Below are positions 18,429 through 26,689 of a stretch of 49,766 bases of DNA, piece by piece. The notes under the pieces are model-generated. The model was given only the letters and a program-made list of their open reading frames with translations, was not told where the DNA came from and ran no database searches. Source of the stretch: Bryobacterales bacterium (lineage in GTDB: Bacteria > Acidobacteriota > Terriglobia > Bryobacterales > Bryobacteraceae); assembly GCA_003164035.1 (NCBI GenBank), contig PLRS01000072.1, positions 1-49,766 of the forward strand. Direction: 5' to 3'. Position 1 is the first letter of the stretch. Every line of letters begins with the position of its first letter. The translations under genes and the position numbers were made by a program.

Positions 18429-18617
18429 CTACTCCGCGATTTCTTTTCCGGCAACCGCGTCTTCCGGTGGCGCCGGAGGGGGGCTCGGGAGGAGGAAGTT
18501 GTCGATCAACACCAGTATCCCGAAAGCGACGAAGCCCCATGCCGGGCGGCTGAGGATACCAATGCCGATGGAAATCGACATGAAAGCGATGATCCTTAAT
18601 GATCGGGTTCCGTTCAT
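18429..18617 (-). CDS. Small membrane protein at the end of the hydrogenase operon
   Basis: A 62-residue protein with two hydrophobic stretches (about 8-22, IIAFMSISIGIGIL, and 26-43, WGFVAFGILVLIDNFLL), then a proline-rich tail (PSPPPAPPEDAV). Its ATG overlaps the stop of the maturation protease gene (ATGA, 4 bp), so it is translationally coupled and very likely real. Five genes in a row on this strand form the hydrogenase operon. Its function is unknown; possibilities are assembly or anchoring of the membrane-bound complex. I do not recognise the family. Confidence 0.7.
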   Translation of the reverse strand: MNGTRSLRIIAFMSISIGIGILSRPAWGFVAFGILVLIDNFLLPSPPPAPPEDAVAGKEIAE

Positions 18618-19213
18618 ATGAGTTCTCTAAGTTGCTCTGTCTCTGCTGTCTCGTTTGCGGCTCTCGGGAGCGCGGCGTCCCATGACGCCGCACCTTGAGT
18701 CTCCTTGGAATTCACCGCGCCGCCGTCCACCATCCACCGTTCCAGTTGCCGCACCACCTCCGCGGACACAACCGTCAAGGCGTTGGCAACCTCCGGCGAC
18801 AACTCGGTTCCCAATCCCATCGCGGCCGGTTGGATGCCCACCAGAATCACCTGCCTGGGCTCCTGGCCAAGCAGGCGCAGATCGTCCAGCAGTCCGGGGA
18901 TTCCAAACTGGTGGGCGTTGCGCGTATCGATCTTCCCTGAATCGGGCCCGCTAAAATCCATCCTTACGATGGTGCCCGGGGCGAGGCCGGCATCCACCGC
19001 GTCGACAATCAGCAGTCTCTCGCAGCCGCAAACCTCCGCCAGCAAGTCCGTTCCAACCGTGCCGCCGTCGATCAGGCGAGCCATCCGTCCCACCCGCGGG
19101 TCCTTCCGCAGGCTTCGGACCGCATGGATTCCGGCTCCGTCGTCCGACAACAACAGGTTTCCGACGCCTACGATGGCGATGGACTGGGGCCGGTTGTCGT
19201 CCGCTCGATCCAT
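18614..19213 (-). CDS. hyaD: [NiFe]-hydrogenase maturation endopeptidase
   Basis: A 199-residue protease of the HyaD/HybD/HycI (M52) family, which cuts the C-terminal tail of the hydrogenase large subunit once nickel is inserted. Features: the N-terminal IAIVGVGNLLLSDDGAGIHAV (the first metal-ligand acid in the DDG motif), LIDGGTVGTDLL, LLIVDAVDAG (second acid) and NAHQFGIPGLL (His ligand). The C-terminal 30 residues extend beyond the family core. The ATG at 19213 shares its A with the stop of the upstream cytochrome gene (TGATG); the frame continues upstream but has no domain there. The cognate large subunit lies two genes upstream and has an unusual cleavage-site residue. Confidence 0.9.
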   Translation of the reverse strand: MDRADDNRPQSIAIVGVGNLLLSDDGAGIHAVRSLRKDPRVGRMARLIDGGTVGTDLLAEVCGCERLLIVDAVDAGLAPGTIVRMDFSGPDSGKIDTRNAHQFGIPGLLDDLRLLGQEPRQVILVGIQPAAMGLGTELSPEVANALTVVSAEVVRQLERWMVDGGAVNSKETQGAASWDAALPRAANETAETEQLRELI

Positions 19214-21513
19214 CACATCGCTCCTCCCGTGTGGCACGAATTGCACGGCGTTTGCGCCCACGCGCCGCCGTTGTCCACCGGGTGTTCGAAAGTCAGCCCG
19301 TCCGGCCCCTTGGCGAATTGCATGCTCCCGGTTTTGCCCTGCTGCAGGATCCTGTGACAGTCGCCACAACCCGAGCGAATGGCCTTTCCGTCGACGCTCT
19401 TGTGCTGGCCGTCATGGCAGCGGAAACACCCCGGGAACTGAAAGTGGCCCTCGTTCATGTAGTAAGTGTCCCAGCGAACTTTCATCGCCGGGAAGAAATA
19501 ACGTTTGTAAGTGTCCTGCAAGTAGACGATAGCTGCATCGATGGCTTGCCGCTTGCTTGTATAGACTTGCGGATAAGTCTTCTGATAATACCCGCGCAGG
19601 GCGCTGTCGATTCCCAGCAGCGCCTGCTCGCTGTCGCCGTAACTCGCGGTCAGCGCCGCAATGCCTTGCTGCTTGAGAAACGGAAGAGAGCCGTCGAGCC
19701 GGCCGCCGTCAAGCCCCACGTCTACACTCCGGTCCGGCGCCTCCAGGATGTGGCTGGGGCGGTTGTGACAGTCCACGCAGTCCATGGTCCGGACTTCCCC
19801 GGCCGGAGCGGCAGTCGTCGCCCGCGGCTGTGAGGTGTACACGTTTGCCTGGCCCGTCGCCGGGTCCACCGCCCGCACCCAGGTGATGTTCTGCCTTTCG
19901 GCGTCGGTCGCGACGTACTCCACCTTGCCCGCCACGTGCCAGTGAATTCCCATCGGCGACGAACCCACTGGCGCACCCCCGCCGACCAGCACCAGCATGT
20001 CGATCTGCCAGCGCGTGTTCCCCTCGTCGGACAGGTAGTGGACCCGGCGCTCCAGCCGCGCGCCGAAGAAATTCGCCGGCCAATGGCACTTCTCGCAGTT
20101 GCCGCGGATCGGGCGCAGCGCCACCACCGGAACCGGTATCGGGCGCGGATAGCTGTCCTGCATCGTCTCCGCCAGCTCCACCATGCCGCGCATCTTCGAT
20201 TCGATGTACCCGGTGGCGCCTGGTCCGACGTGGCATTGCGCACAGTCCACGCGCGCGTGCGGCGACAGCCCATAGGTGACGTACTCCGGCGTCATGGAGT
20301 GGCAAGCCGCGCCGCAGAACGGCACGGCGTCGGTATAGAGATAGGCTTGGTAACCGCCATAAACGGCCGGAACCGACAGGATCGCCGCCCCGATCGCCAC
20401 CACCAGCAGTGCCTTTCGCTCTCTTGCGATGTTGAGATCCCACTTGGGGTAGCGCGCGAACGATAACGGCTTCCGCCTCCGCCATCGCAGCCACTGCACG
20501 TACATCCCCACCAACACTACGGCGACGCCGGCAATCACCAGCATCGGCGGCCCGAAGAAAATCACCAGGTCGCCGTAGGGCTCGCTGAGCGCGCCGCCTC
20601 CAATGGTGTGATAGGCGGTCAGCACCACAAATACGAACAAACCCACAAAGGCGATGCCCGTTCCGGCAAAGCTGATCCAGTTGCGATAGAGCGCCACCGG
20701 GCCCGGTCCGGGGAGTTGGGCCGCGGCGGGTTTCTCTCCCGGCGCCGTCCGCGGCAGCAACTGGTGGCGTTTGACAAAATGCCGCGCCTCCGGAATGGCG
20801 GCGACCTCATGGCGCAGTTCGCCGGCGGGTATGAACTTCCAGCCGGAGAAAATGCTGTCCAGCAGTCCGTTCTCTTCCTCGATCGAGATCAGCACGGAAA
20901 GATAAACGTGGAAAATCACGAACGAGAAGAATACCCACATCAGAAAGTAATGGATCTCGCGCAGATACTGGGCGTCGATGAGTTGCGGCAGCCAGCCGAT
21001 GAATTGCGTCAGAACGGGGTTGCCCAGCACCCTGCCGTACAGAGCCAGGCCGGTCAAAATTTCGACCAGCATCAGCAGGTAAATGACGAAGTAGGTGAGC
21101 GCGGCCAGCGGATTGTGCCCTACCCTGTGGCCCGGCTCGAAACGCAGGAACGAGTAGAACTCCAGCATCGACCCCATTCCGCGCCATTGCTCGCGGTGAA
21201 TGGGAACATACGCCCGCCATCTGGCCCAAAAGTTGCCCTTGAAGGACCAATACACCCGAAAGGCGAACGCGCCAATCAGCACGAAGCCCGAAACCACGTG
21301 AATGAACCGCGCCCTGGCCATCAGGAAAGGCGCCTGCCCGGACGGGGGCAGGAACGGGTGGTGCATGAACAGGCCGGTGGAGGCGAGCGAGACGAACGCA
21401 AAGAAAATCAGCCAGTGAGCCAGGCGAACCGGCAGCTCCCAGACATAGGTGCGGACCAGCTCCGTCTCCGGGCGGCCGGCCAACATGGATCTCGGCGAAA
21501 CGGTTTTAGGCAC
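19213..21513 (-). CDS. hyaC: Hydrogenase cytochrome b subunit fused to a seven-heme cytochrome c
   Basis: A 766-residue fusion. Residues about 20-230 form a HyaC-like cytochrome b, with TM helices around 32-52, 68-88, 135-160 and 185-210 and candidate heme His at 33, 72, 188 and 202 (RLAHW, IHVV, IHYF, FHVY). Two further TM helices (about 280-300 and 317-338) and a NapC-like anchor (about 368-390) lead into a periplasmic multiheme part. Heme-binding motifs start at Cys400 (CGAACH, a CX3CH), 424, 473, 579, 696, 716 and 757, the last six all CXXCH. It would accept electrons from the hydrogenase small subunit and pass them to quinone or a periplasmic carrier. The GTG start has an AGGAGG site that overlaps the stop of hyaB. 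A fused multiheme part is not in E. coli HyaC. Confidence 0.88.
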   Translation of the reverse strand: MPKTVSPRSMLAGRPETELVRTYVWELPVRLAHWLIFFAFVSLASTGLFMHHPFLPPSGQAPFLMARARFIHVVSGFVLIGAFAFRVYWSFKGNFWARWRAYVPIHREQWRGMGSMLEFYSFLRFEPGHRVGHNPLAALTYFVIYLLMLVEILTGLALYGRVLGNPVLTQFIGWLPQLIDAQYLREIHYFLMWVFFSFVIFHVYLSVLISIEEENGLLDSIFSGWKFIPAGELRHEVAAIPEARHFVKRHQLLPRTAPGEKPAAAQLPGPGPVALYRNWISFAGTGIAFVGLFVFVVLTAYHTIGGGALSEPYGDLVIFFGPPMLVIAGVAVVLVGMYVQWLRWRRRKPLSFARYPKWDLNIARERKALLVVAIGAAILSVPAVYGGYQAYLYTDAVPFCGAACHSMTPEYVTYGLSPHARVDCAQCHVGPGATGYIESKMRGMVELAETMQDSYPRPIPVPVVALRPIRGNCEKCHWPANFFGARLERRVHYLSDEGNTRWQIDMLVLVGGGAPVGSSPMGIHWHVAGKVEYVATDAERQNITWVRAVDPATGQANVYTSQPRATTAAPAGEVRTMDCVDCHNRPSHILEAPDRSVDVGLDGGRLDGSLPFLKQQGIAALTASYGDSEQALLGIDSALRGYYQKTYPQVYTSKRQAIDAAIVYLQDTYKRYFFPAMKVRWDTYYMNEGHFQFPGCFRCHDGQHKSVDGKAIRSGCGDCHRILQQGKTGSMQFAKGPDGLTFEHPVDNGGAWAQTPCNSCHTGGAM

Positions 21514-21522
21514 GCGAGCCTC

Positions 21523-23232
21523 CTATTTCGCCTCGACCGATTGCCATCGGCGGCCCCGCGCATCCACGAGCTGAACCGCGCACGCCAGGCACGGGTCGAA
21601 GGAGTGAATGGTGCGAAGCAGCTCGAGCGGCCTGTCCGGATCCGCCACCGGATGGCCGATCAGAGCCGCCTCGTACGGACCGTGCTGCCCCATGGCATCG
21701 CGCGGCCCTGCGTTCCACGTGCTGGGCGCGATCACCTGGTAATTGCGAATGGCGCCATTCTCGATCTCGACCCAGTGGCCCAGCGAGCCTCGCGGCGCTT
21801 CGTGCTGCCCGAAACCGCGGCACGAGCTCGGCCACGAGTCCGGTTCCCAGCGCGCCCCGTTGTGCATGGCGAGCGCCCGCCGGCCCATATTATCCTCCAG
21901 CTCGTCGAGCCAGCCGGTCATCTTGTCGGCCACAAGCTGCGCCTCCAGCGCCCGCGCGGCAATCCGCCCCAGTGTCGAGAAAAGCACCGTCGCGGGCTGC
22001 TTGATTTGTGCCAGAACCGAATCGATCAGCCCTTTCGCCGGCTGTTTGCCGGCCGCGTAGGCGATCGCGAAACGCGCCAGCGGCCCCAGCTCCATCACGC
22101 CGTCCTCATAGCGCGGCGCTTTCAGCCAGGAATACTTCTGGTCGACGTGCAGGTAGTCGTACGGCGGCGCCGGACCCGTGTAAGTGGGCTTGGTCTCGCC
22201 TTCGAACGGGTGCTTGGCCGGCTTGTGGTCGCCGTATTCATACCAGGAACGCGCCACATACTCGGTGACCTTTTCCGGTGAAAACGGCTGCAGCGCCGAA
22301 AGGTCCCGTTTTCGCACCACGCCGCCGGGGAAGAAGAACGACGACGGGTCGCGCATGCTCTTTTCCGGATAACCCCCGTAAGTCAGGAAATTGCCCACGC
22401 CCTCCCCGCGCGTAAACCAATCGGGATAAAATCCGGCCACGGCCAGCACGTCCGGCACGTACACCTGGTGCACGAACTGCTGCCCCATCGCAATCAGCGT
22501 GCGGATGAGCGTCAGCCGTTCCGGATTGATGGGAGCCTGGGGAGAATCCGGGTCCATCGCGGTAGCCATTCCGCCCACCAGGAACGTCTGCGGGTGCGGG
22601 TTCTTGCCGCCCAGCACCGCGTGAATGCGGATGTAGTCGCGCTGAAACTCCAGCGCGTCGAGATAGTGGGAAACGGCCAGCAGGTTCACTTCGGGCGGCA
22701 GCCGGTACGCCGGATGGCCCCAGTAGCCGTTGGTGAACAGGCTCAGTTGGCCGCTCTCCACCAGGGTGCGAACCCGCCCTTGCACGGCCCTGAAATAGCT
22801 CGCTCCCGATTTCGGCCACTCCGATAGCGAGCCGGCGATTTGCGCCGTCTTCACCGGATCGGCCTTCAGGGCGTTGGCCACGTCCACCCAGTCGAGCGCC
22901 TGCAGGTGATAGAAGTGGACCACGTGGTCCTGCACCAGTTGTGCGCCGGCAATCAGGTTCCGCACCAGGCGGGCGTTATCCGGCACCTCGATTTCGAGCG
23001 CGTCCTCCACCGCCCGCACCGAGGCGAGGGCATGCACCATGGTGCACACCGAACAGATTCGCTGCAGCCAATACCAGGCTTCGCGCGGGTCGCGGTTGCG
23101 CACCACCAGTTCCAGCCCCCGGAACATCGTGCCGGAACTCCAGGCGTCGGAGATCGCGCCCCCGTCCACCTGGGCTTCAATCCGAAGGTGCCCTTCAATT
23201 CGCGTCAGCGGATCAACGACAATACGCGCCAT
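21523..23232 (-). CDS. hyaB: [NiFe]-hydrogenase large subunit
   Basis: Catalytic subunit (569 aa) of a group 1 uptake hydrogenase that splits H2 at a Ni-Fe(CN)2CO site outside the membrane. It opens with DPLTRIEGHLRIE, including the proton-transfer Glu. The N-terminal nickel motif is RICSVCTMVH (Cys60, Cys63, His67); the usual Gly after the first Cys is Ser here. The C-terminal motif is DPCLACAVQ (Cys548, Cys551), followed by 15 residues. Maturation proteases normally cut after a His (or Arg) at the position that is Gln554 here. GQHEAPRGSLGHW, typical of the family, is intact. It lies 53 bp after the small subunit gene and just before the cytochrome gene. Confidence 0.95.
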   Translation of the reverse strand: MARIVVDPLTRIEGHLRIEAQVDGGAISDAWSSGTMFRGLELVVRNRDPREAWYWLQRICSVCTMVHALASVRAVEDALEIEVPDNARLVRNLIAGAQLVQDHVVHFYHLQALDWVDVANALKADPVKTAQIAGSLSEWPKSGASYFRAVQGRVRTLVESGQLSLFTNGYWGHPAYRLPPEVNLLAVSHYLDALEFQRDYIRIHAVLGGKNPHPQTFLVGGMATAMDPDSPQAPINPERLTLIRTLIAMGQQFVHQVYVPDVLAVAGFYPDWFTRGEGVGNFLTYGGYPEKSMRDPSSFFFPGGVVRKRDLSALQPFSPEKVTEYVARSWYEYGDHKPAKHPFEGETKPTYTGPAPPYDYLHVDQKYSWLKAPRYEDGVMELGPLARFAIAYAAGKQPAKGLIDSVLAQIKQPATVLFSTLGRIAARALEAQLVADKMTGWLDELEDNMGRRALAMHNGARWEPDSWPSSCRGFGQHEAPRGSLGHWVEIENGAIRNYQVIAPSTWNAGPRDAMGQHGPYEAALIGHPVADPDRPLELLRTIHSFDPCLACAVQLVDARGRRWQSVEAK

Positions 23233-23285
23233 GTCTGAACTCCCGGCTTCCGGCAGGTCCGATGCTCATAGCACCACCTCCGCGG

Positions 23286-24437
23286 TCACGATTTTTCGGG
23301 CGGCCCTTCGCGCTCCACCAAGCCGCCTGGCCGGCCGATCTCGGTCGGTCCACCCCTTGGCGCCTCGCCTCGCGGGCGCATCTGCGAGCGCGCCGCGCTG
23401 GCGATTCCGTGCAACCCCAGAGCGGTCGCAACGCCAGCCGTCATCCAACCGCCGATCTTCCCGGCGGTGACGTCCACCCCGAAACCCGGAACCCCGGGCA
23501 GGCGCTGGTAGAGCGGAAGCGCCGTGTCCCAGAAGCGGTGGGAAGCGCACGCGGCACAGCCGTGCCCGGATTCCACCGGCCAACTCGTGCCGTCGTTCCA
23601 CCGCACCACCGGGCAGTTAAAGGTCGCTTGCGGCCCTTTGCAACCCATCTTGTACAGGCAGTATCCGCGTCTGGCCCCATCGTCGTCCCAGCGCTCCACG
23701 AAACGGCCGGCATCGTAATTGGCGCGCCGCTCGCATTGGTCGTGGATGATGTGCCCGTACGCGAATAAAGGCCGCCTATGCGCGTCCAGCGCCGGCAGGC
23801 GGCCGTAGGTCAGGTAATAGACCAGCAGCGCGGCCGTGTTGGCGGGGTTGTGCGGACACCCGCCCATGTTCACCAGGGTCAGGTTCGGCATCGCTTCCCC
23901 AACGCTGATCGCGCCGGTGGGGTTCGGCGCCGACCGCTGCGGCCCGCCATCGAATGCGCAGGAGCCCACGGCAATCGTCGCCGCCGCACTCCCGCAAACC
24001 CGTTTGGCGATATCCATTGCCGAGCGCCCGCCGATGGTGCAATATCCGGGCTCGCCGGTGGGAATCGAACCTTCCACGATCGCCAGGTATTTGCCGCTGT
24101 CCTCGCGCACCACCCGGTCCAGAGCGCTTTCGGCCTGCTTGCCGGCCGCCGCCATGATCGTCTCCTGATATTCCAACGAGACAATCGAGAGCACCAGCTC
24201 CGCGATGGACGGGTGGCTGGAACGCAACATCGACTCCGTGTTGCCGGCGCAATCCTGGAACTCCAGCCACACCACTACCGGCCGCCGCTTCTTTTCCAAG
24301 GTAGCCGCGACCTGCGCGGCCGCGCTCAACGGTAGACCTAGCGTCGCCGCCATCGACCCGCAGAACTTCAGAAACTTTCTCCGTGGGACCCCGTGGCACC
24401 GCAGCGCGTCTGCAACACTGCATTCGCGACCAGCCAT
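23286..24437 (-). CDS. hyaA: [NiFe]-hydrogenase small subunit, Tat-exported
   Basis: Electron-transfer subunit (383 aa) with a Tat signal (PRRKFLKFCG, residues 18-27) that would carry the folded dimer across the membrane. The proximal-cluster region reads WLEFQDCAGNTES: Cys63 is present but the second canonical Cys is Asn66; the other ligands are Cys160 (VGSC) and Cys194 (GGCPHNP). An extra Cys133 (GYC) is nearby. Distal ligands His232, Cys235, Cys260 and Cys266 and medial Cys275, Cys294 and Cys297 are present, the last set suiting a [3Fe-4S] cluster. A weak hydrophobic helix (about 325-350) may anchor the C-terminus. The WLEFQDCAGNTE pattern recalls Hya-type (group 1f) enzymes of Geobacter; group assignment is tentative. 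It is the first gene of its operon. Confidence 0.93.
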   Translation of the reverse strand: MAGRECSVADALRCHGVPRRKFLKFCGSMAATLGLPLSAAAQVAATLEKKRRPVVVWLEFQDCAGNTESMLRSSHPSIAELVLSIVSLEYQETIMAAAGKQAESALDRVVREDSGKYLAIVEGSIPTGEPGYCTIGGRSAMDIAKRVCGSAAATIAVGSCAFDGGPQRSAPNPTGAISVGEAMPNLTLVNMGGCPHNPANTAALLVYYLTYGRLPALDAHRRPLFAYGHIIHDQCERRANYDAGRFVERWDDDGARRGYCLYKMGCKGPQATFNCPVVRWNDGTSWPVESGHGCAACASHRFWDTALPLYQRLPGVPGFGVDVTAGKIGGWMTAGVATALGLHGIASAARSQMRPRGEAPRGGPTEIGRPGGLVEREGPPEKS

Positions 24438-24787
24438 TGTGCTTCCCCCAGCCGCTGTCCGGCGGCGCGGTGGCCGACAGGTTTGCTTTGGAAGTCAGAG
24501 CCGCGGGGCAGAATACGGGTACTCCGTCCCGTGCCGCGCGCCCAATACGCCTCATTATGGAGCACGTTCCAGCCGGGAGTCAATAGAAAAAAAGGCCCTT
24601 TTATCGACATCTCCGTGGAGCGGACCCCCGGTCTGCCGCGTCGGGACTCGTCCCGGCGCTCGTCTCGCATCGCCTGTCATGCTCCCCGTCCACGCTCCAT
24701 GTGTGTTACCGTTTCTGACGTGATAAGTCCCTGTTCGACCGGACAGTACCGGGGTGAGTCGGGCGGCTTGCCTCCAGGAGAAACCCA
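24438..24787. other. Divergent intergenic region between hydrogenase and GH97 genes
   Basis: About 350 bp with no recognisable gene. It should hold the promoters for the hydrogenase operon (minus) and the GH97 operon (plus). A REP-like core lies at 24635-24659. A clear ribosome site (CAGGAGA) precedes the GH97 ATG, and GGGGGAAG precedes hyaA. No obvious sigma-54 (GG-N10-GC) element was identified by eye. Confidence 0.45.
24635..24659. repeat. REP-like core related to the palindromes flanking the RAYT gene
   Basis: The stretch GCCGCGTCGGGACTCGTCCC followed by GGCGC contains the hairpin CGGGAC/GTCCCG (24642-24647 with 24650-24655). It matches the GCCGCGTCGAGACTCGTCTC core of the element at 45766-45815 with three substitutions, all of which keep the pairing. 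The outer half of the element is absent. Confidence 0.55.
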
Positions 24788-26674
24788 ATGAAAATCGGTA
24801 TTCTGTGTCCGCTAGCTCTTTTCTGCCTGTCCCTCCCCGCCGTGGCGGACGTCACCGTAGCCAGTCCGGACGGCCGCGTCCGGTTTGTGCTGTCGCAGAA
24901 CGCCCAAGGCCATCTCGAATACACGGTGACATTCAACTCGAAGAACATCGTCGATCCGTCCCCGCTCGGCATCGTGGTGGATGGCGTGGATCTGGCCGGC
25001 GGCGTCCGGATCGGCAACGTGCAAAGTTACAAAACCGACGAAACCTATCCCTGGTACGGCCCGCACTCCACCGCGATAGACAAATGCAACGGCGCCAAAG
25101 TGGCCTTGACGCATCCCAAAACGGGAACGTCCTATACGCTCGAAATCCGCGCGTACGACGACGGCATCGCGTTCCGTCACCTGGTGCCCGGCGAAGGCGC
25201 CCGCACGCCCGATGAAGCTACCGTCTTCCGCGTCCCGGCGGGCAGCCTCATCGCGCCGCAGAACTACGTCTCCGGCTACGAGGGCGTCTATCCGTGGCGC
25301 ACCACCACCAACACTATCGAGGGCATGATGGACGGCGAATGGACGCACCCTCCCTTCACCTTCGTGCTGCGCGACAAGAGCGCCTACGCTTCCATCACCG
25401 AAGGCGCACTGGTCGACTACAGCGGCATGGTCTTCCAGGCGGATGCCACCCAGGCGCTGCACGCCCGGTTGGGCCACGCCGAACCTGCCATCTTCGGGTT
25501 CCGCACGCGCTACCCCAAAGACATTGAGCGCCTCACCCACCCGGCGGTGATCGACGGGCCCATCCTAACGCCGTGGCGAATCGTGATGATCGGCGCGGAC
25601 CTGAATACGCTATTCAATTGCGACATCGTGCACAACGTGTCGCCCGCTCCGGACCCGAAACTTTTCCCCCAAGGTTTGCATACCGATTGGATCAAGCCCG
25701 GCCGCGCCGTCTGGAACTATCTCGACGGCACCGATCCGACCGTGGAAGGGCAGAAAGAGATGGCGCGCCTCGCTTCCCAACTGGGATTCGAATACAACGT
25801 CATCGAGGGCTTCTGGCGCAACTGGCCGGAGGCGCAGTTGAAAGACCTGGTGGACTACTCCCGCCAGCGCGGCGTCAAGCTCATCCTCTGGAGCAGCCGC
25901 GCCCAAGTCCAGGACCCGCAAAAGCTCCAGGAATGGTTCGATATGTGCAACCGGGTCGGCGTCGCCGGCGTAAAGATAGACTTCTTCGACCACGAGCACA
26001 AAGAGGTTGTCGATCTCTACCGGATGATGGCCAAAGCCGGCGCCCAGCACAAACTCCTGGTCGATTTTCATGGCGCCGACAAACCCACCGGCCTGGAGCG
26101 AACCTATCCGAACATCGTCGGCATCGAAGCCGTCCGCGGCATGGAATTCTTTCCGCCCTACGCGCAGCACGATGTGGTCCTGCCCTTCACTCGCCTGCTG
26201 GCCGGCATGGCCGATTACACCCCAACCCACTTTGGCTCGCGCCTGGCCGACACCACCTGGGCGCACCAGGTGGCCAATGCCGTCATCCTGCAGTCGCCGC
26301 TGCTGGTCTATGCGGCGCACCCCGTCAACATGCTGGCGAACCCGACCGTCGACATACTGAAAAGCATTCCGACTTACTGGGACGAGACCGTGGTCCTGCC
26401 TGTCTCCGAAATCCGGGAAGTCGCGGCCTTCGCCCGCCGCGGCGGAGACACCTGGTTCCTGGCGATCGCCAACGGGCCCACCGCCCGGAATGTGCGCATC
26501 GATCTCTCCACGTTCCTGGGCAAAGGGCCGCGTGCCAGCTACCATGCCACGCTGGTGCGCGATGCGGCGGAAGCGGCCGCGGTCAAGCTCGAGCAGCTCA
26601 CCCTGGCCGCCGGTGACTCGCTCTCCGTCGACTTACGTTCCGGCGGCGGCTTTGTCGCCAGGCTCAAGAGATAA
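24788..26674 (+). CDS. GH97-family alpha-galactosidase/alpha-glucosidase
   Basis: An exported glycoside hydrolase (628 aa) of family GH97, which cleaves alpha-linked glucosides or galactosides. A signal peptide (ILCPLALFCLSLPAVA) is followed by the N-terminal beta-sandwich (SPDGRVRFVLSQNAQGHLEY, then YGPHS). The catalytic barrel then includes YNVIEGFW, GVKLILWSS and AGVKIDFFDHE, and the C-terminal beta-domain follows. Asp398 in GVKIDFFD sits where retaining GH97 members have their nucleophile, whereas inverting SusB-type members use a Glu elsewhere. This suggests a retaining, alpha-galactosidase-like enzyme. GIEAVRGMEF matches a conserved family stretch. A CAGGAGA ribosome site fixes the start. 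The next gene follows within 16 bp, so the two form an operon. Confidence 0.88.
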   Translation: MKIGILCPLALFCLSLPAVADVTVASPDGRVRFVLSQNAQGHLEYTVTFNSKNIVDPSPLGIVVDGVDLAGGVRIGNVQSYKTDETYPWYGPHSTAIDKCNGAKVALTHPKTGTSYTLEIRAYDDGIAFRHLVPGEGARTPDEATVFRVPAGSLIAPQNYVSGYEGVYPWRTTTNTIEGMMDGEWTHPPFTFVLRDKSAYASITEGALVDYSGMVFQADATQALHARLGHAEPAIFGFRTRYPKDIERLTHPAVIDGPILTPWRIVMIGADLNTLFNCDIVHNVSPAPDPKLFPQGLHTDWIKPGRAVWNYLDGTDPTVEGQKEMARLASQLGFEYNVIEGFWRNWPEAQLKDLVDYSRQRGVKLILWSSRAQVQDPQKLQEWFDMCNRVGVAGVKIDFFDHEHKEVVDLYRMMAKAGAQHKLLVDFHGADKPTGLERTYPNIVGIEAVRGMEFFPPYAQHDVVLPFTRLLAGMADYTPTHFGSRLADTTWAHQVANAVILQSPLLVYAAHPVNMLANPTVDILKSIPTYWDETVVLPVSEIREVAAFARRGGDTWFLAIANGPTARNVRIDLSTFLGKGPRASYHATLVRDAAEAAAVKLEQLTLAAGDSLSVDLRSGGGFVARLKR

Positions 26675-26689
26675 GAGATGAGGTTCAAA

